Of a DNA stretch of 7,667 bases, positions 6,147-7,667 are shown in pieces. The stretch is from contig JAGSHA010000143.1 of assembly GCA_023954795.1 (NCBI GenBank), positions 1-7,667 on the forward strand, written 5' to 3'. The position numbers and the translations under genes are program-made. The notes below the pieces were generated by a model. The model was not told where the DNA came from. It made no database searches and saw only the letters and a program-made list of their open reading frames with translations. This DNA is from Oceanospirillaceae bacterium. GTDB lineage: Bacteria > Pseudomonadota > Gammaproteobacteria > Pseudomonadales > Balneatricaceae. Numbering within the stretch: the stretch's first letter is position 1; each line of letters opens with the position of its first letter.

Positions 6147-6493
6147 ATCTCTTCCTCTACCACGTTGGTCAGTGTCTGGATCTGATGGGCAACACCTACC
6201 GCATCCTCGACATCTAACTGAATCGCAATACCACGCCCTGGCGCCTCATCAAATCCAGCAACCTCAGCAATCGTTTCCAGAATTTTCCGACTGAGGTGCT
6301 CTTCGGTGATAAACAGCAAGACATCACGTTGAGTTTCCAATGACAAACCAAAAAACGTTTTGGTTTTTTTCACGCCTTCACCACGAGCATTGGTGATTAC
6401 GGTTGCACCAGTGGCTCCAGCCTCTCGTGCAGCCTTCATGACCTGATCTGTTTTGGTATCTTCTACAAATACCACTAACAGTTTGAAATGCAC
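6143..6493 (-). CDS. Divergent PII-family signalling protein
   Basis: A 116-residue protein of the P-II fold (GlnB/GlnK about 112 residues), normally a trimer that reads ATP/ADP and 2-oxoglutarate and binds transporters or enzymes through its T-loop. The first strand and helix (KLLVVFVEDTKTDQVMKAAR), the strand DVLLFITEEHLSRKILETI, and the C-terminal half-strand region are recognisable. The T-loop region is short (about 37-55, around GEGVKKTKTFFGLSLET) and has no Tyr to match the uridylylation site Tyr51. Where canonical PII has the B-loop TGKIGDGK, this has DEAPGRG (82-88), lacking the ATP-contacting Lys. The start is a GTG at 6493: an in-frame TAA lies just upstream and GGAG (6501-6504) is 7 bases before it. 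Ligand and partner are unknown; the two membrane genes immediately upstream are the obvious candidates. Confidence 0.86.
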   Translation of the reverse strand: MHFKLLVVFVEDTKTDQVMKAAREAGATGATVITNARGEGVKKTKTFFGLSLETQRDVLLFITEEHLSRKILETIAEVAGFDEAPGRGIAIQLDVEDAVGVAHQIQTLTNVVEEEI

Positions 6494-6527
6494 GGCAATT
6501 CTCCGTTTTTACGTAACTAGGTACTGA

Positions 6528-7325
6528 TCAGACTTCAGCAGTTTCACGTTCTTTTTTACTGCTACGTTTCGCCGACCATTCAGTAATTTGTGCATAGCCC
6601 ATCACCGTAATCATCGGGAACAGACTTGCAAAAGCAATCAGACCAAAACCATCGATCAGCGCACTACGCCCCGGCACTGTTTCCGCCAGACCCAACCCCA
6701 GAGCTGCGACAAGCGGTACAGTGACCGTCGAAGTGGTTACGCCGCCGGAGTCATAGGCCAATGGCACAATCATTTTCGGCGCCCAGACAGTCTGGATAAC
6801 GACCACGATGTAACCAGAGATAATGAACCAGTGGATCGGATAGCCAGTGACAATTCGCCAGGTTCCCAGCGAGATCCCTATGGCGACACCCAGTGCTACC
6901 GCAATACGTAACCCCCAGACGCCAATAGCTCCGCCGGACACTTCGTTTGCCTTGATCGCCACCGCAATCAAAGACGGCTCAGCAATGGTCGTACTCGCAC
7001 CGATCAAGAAGGCAAACAGGAAGACCCAGTAGTAATCCTTCCAGTGAAATTCGCCCGGCACTGCGTCACTCCACTGACTAATAAAGTCAGGATTGGTTAG
7101 CTGCTCGGCCATCAAACGTCCGATGGGGAACAACGCCTTATCCAAACCGAGCAGAAACAAAGCCAGACCAAAGATCACATAGGCAAAACCGATTAAGACC
7201 CTTTTCAGGTTCGGTATCGGACGCCGGATTACAAACAGCTGAAAGCCGAAAATAATCGCAGCGATCGGAATCACATCCTTGATTGTGGTGAGCGTAATAT
7301 CGATCAGTTGCAGAATGAATTCCAT
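6528..7325 (-). CDS. DUF1538 integral membrane protein (second of a pair)
   Basis: A 265-residue inner-membrane protein of the DUF1538 family, with no biochemical function I can assign. Roughly seven hydrophobic segments: 15-33, 43-66, 99-126, 136-158, 164-182, 201-214 and 223-245. The characteristic motifs are GASTTIAEPSLIAVAIKA (109-126) and YDSGGVTTSTVTVP (191-204), plus the IDGFGLIAFASLFPMI block (224-239). A polar stretch of about 25 residues (72-97) links segments 2 and 3, and the last 15 residues are charged (SAKRSSKKERETAEV). Its ATG shares a base with the upstream gene's TGA (TGATG), without a good Shine-Dalgarno, implying translational coupling. It is the second DUF1538 gene of the operon, 34 bases upstream of the PII-like gene. 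A transporter or channel subunit is inferred. Confidence 0.86.
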   Translation of the reverse strand: MEFILQLIDITLTTIKDVIPIAAIIFGFQLFVIRRPIPNLKRVLIGFAYVIFGLALFLLGLDKALFPIGRLMAEQLTNPDFISQWSDAVPGEFHWKDYYWVFLFAFLIGASTTIAEPSLIAVAIKANEVSGGAIGVWGLRIAVALGVAIGISLGTWRIVTGYPIHWFIISGYIVVVIQTVWAPKMIVPLAYDSGGVTTSTVTVPLVAALGLGLAETVPGRSALIDGFGLIAFASLFPMITVMGYAQITEWSAKRSSKKERETAEV

Positions 7326-7667
7326 CAGATCACCATCCCGTAAGCCATGACAAATATCATGGGAGTCAGCGATGCAAAGGCAATTAATCCAAAACCATCG
7401 ATCATTGGATTACGCCCCTCAATAGACGATGCCAAACCCACTCCCAATGCCGTTACCAGAGGCACGGTAATCGTCGATGTCGTTACACCGCCGGAGTCGT
7501 AAGCAATACCGATAATCTCACGCGGCGCAAACATGGTCATAATCACCACCATCATATAACCGGCGATAATCATGTACTGAATCGACCAACCCTTGAGGAT
7601 TCGCAACACACCCAGAACAATCGCCAGACCAACGGAGAAGGCAACGGTGAAGCGTAAACCGTTCGCA
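7325..7667 (-). CDS. DUF1538 integral membrane protein (first of a pair), N-terminal part beyond the window
   Basis: The C-terminal 113 residues of a second DUF1538 membrane protein; the frame is open to the window edge, so the start lies outside. The visible part aligns without gaps to residues 138-244 of the neighbouring protein: GLRFTVAFSVGL matches GLRIAVALGVAI, YDSGGVTTSTITVPLVTALG matches YDSGGVTTSTVTVPLVAALG, and IDGFGLIAFASLTPMI matches IDGFGLIAFASLFPMI. It stops right after the last membrane segment (VMAYGMVI) and lacks the charged tail of its neighbour. A GTG at 7609 is internal, not a start, because family sequence continues upstream of it. Two paralogous half-pore subunits, or a heterodimer, is the natural reading; whether that occurs is inferred. 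Confidence 0.82.
   Translation of the reverse strand, partial: ANGLRFTVAFSVGLAIVLGVLRILKGWSIQYMIIAGYMMVVIMTMFAPREIIGIAYDSGGVTTSTITVPLVTALGVGLASSIEGRNPMIDGFGLIAFASLTPMIFVMAYGMVI

Noticed and set aside
7607..7609. GTG at 7609 as the start of the first DUF1538 gene
   Set aside because: Homology to the neighbouring paralogue continues upstream of it without gap to the window edge.

Overview
The window reads as ordinary, gene-dense gammaproteobacterial chromosome. The gene families (ArgD/ArgF, a MetR-type LysR regulator, plant-type class II DAHP synthase, YqcC) and the moderate GC content suggest a marine member of the Oceanospirillales or a relative. This taxonomic guess rests on gene content alone. 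No tRNA, rRNA, IS element or CRISPR array was seen, and no stretch longer than about 130 bases lacks a gene.

Left part (1-2837, + strand): the 3' part of an acetylornithine aminotransferase gene (argD), then complete argF (ornithine carbamoyltransferase), then metR (LysR-type regulator of methionine synthesis). The first two act in one pathway: ArgD makes N-acetylornithine, and ArgF converts ornithine to citrulline. A perfect palindrome sits over the argD stop codon, and a strong 12-bp hairpin follows argF.

Middle (2855-3841, - strand): a stand-alone CZB (chemoreceptor zinc-binding) protein and, upstream of it on the same strand, a small carboxymuconolactone decarboxylase (CMD) family protein. 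Neither has its usual partners in view: there is no chemoreceptor, no diguanylate cyclase and no pca gene.

3970-5648 (+ strand): a class II DAHP synthase, the first enzyme of the shikimate pathway, with a yqcC-family gene overlapping its stop codon by one base. The transcript ends at a near-perfect 16-bp hairpin with a T run, placed to serve the convergent operon as well.

Right part (5748-7667, - strand): a compact operon that, in transcription order, encodes a DUF1538 membrane protein (its N-terminal part lies beyond the window), a second homologous DUF1538 membrane protein, a divergent PII-like protein with a GTG start, and a two-CBS-domain protein. Three of the four genes touch or overlap, or nearly so (1 bp, 34 bp gap, 4 bp). 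Two paired membrane subunits followed by two soluble modules of known nucleotide-binding families look like a regulated transporter whose substrate is unknown. This is the most promising undescribed system in the window.
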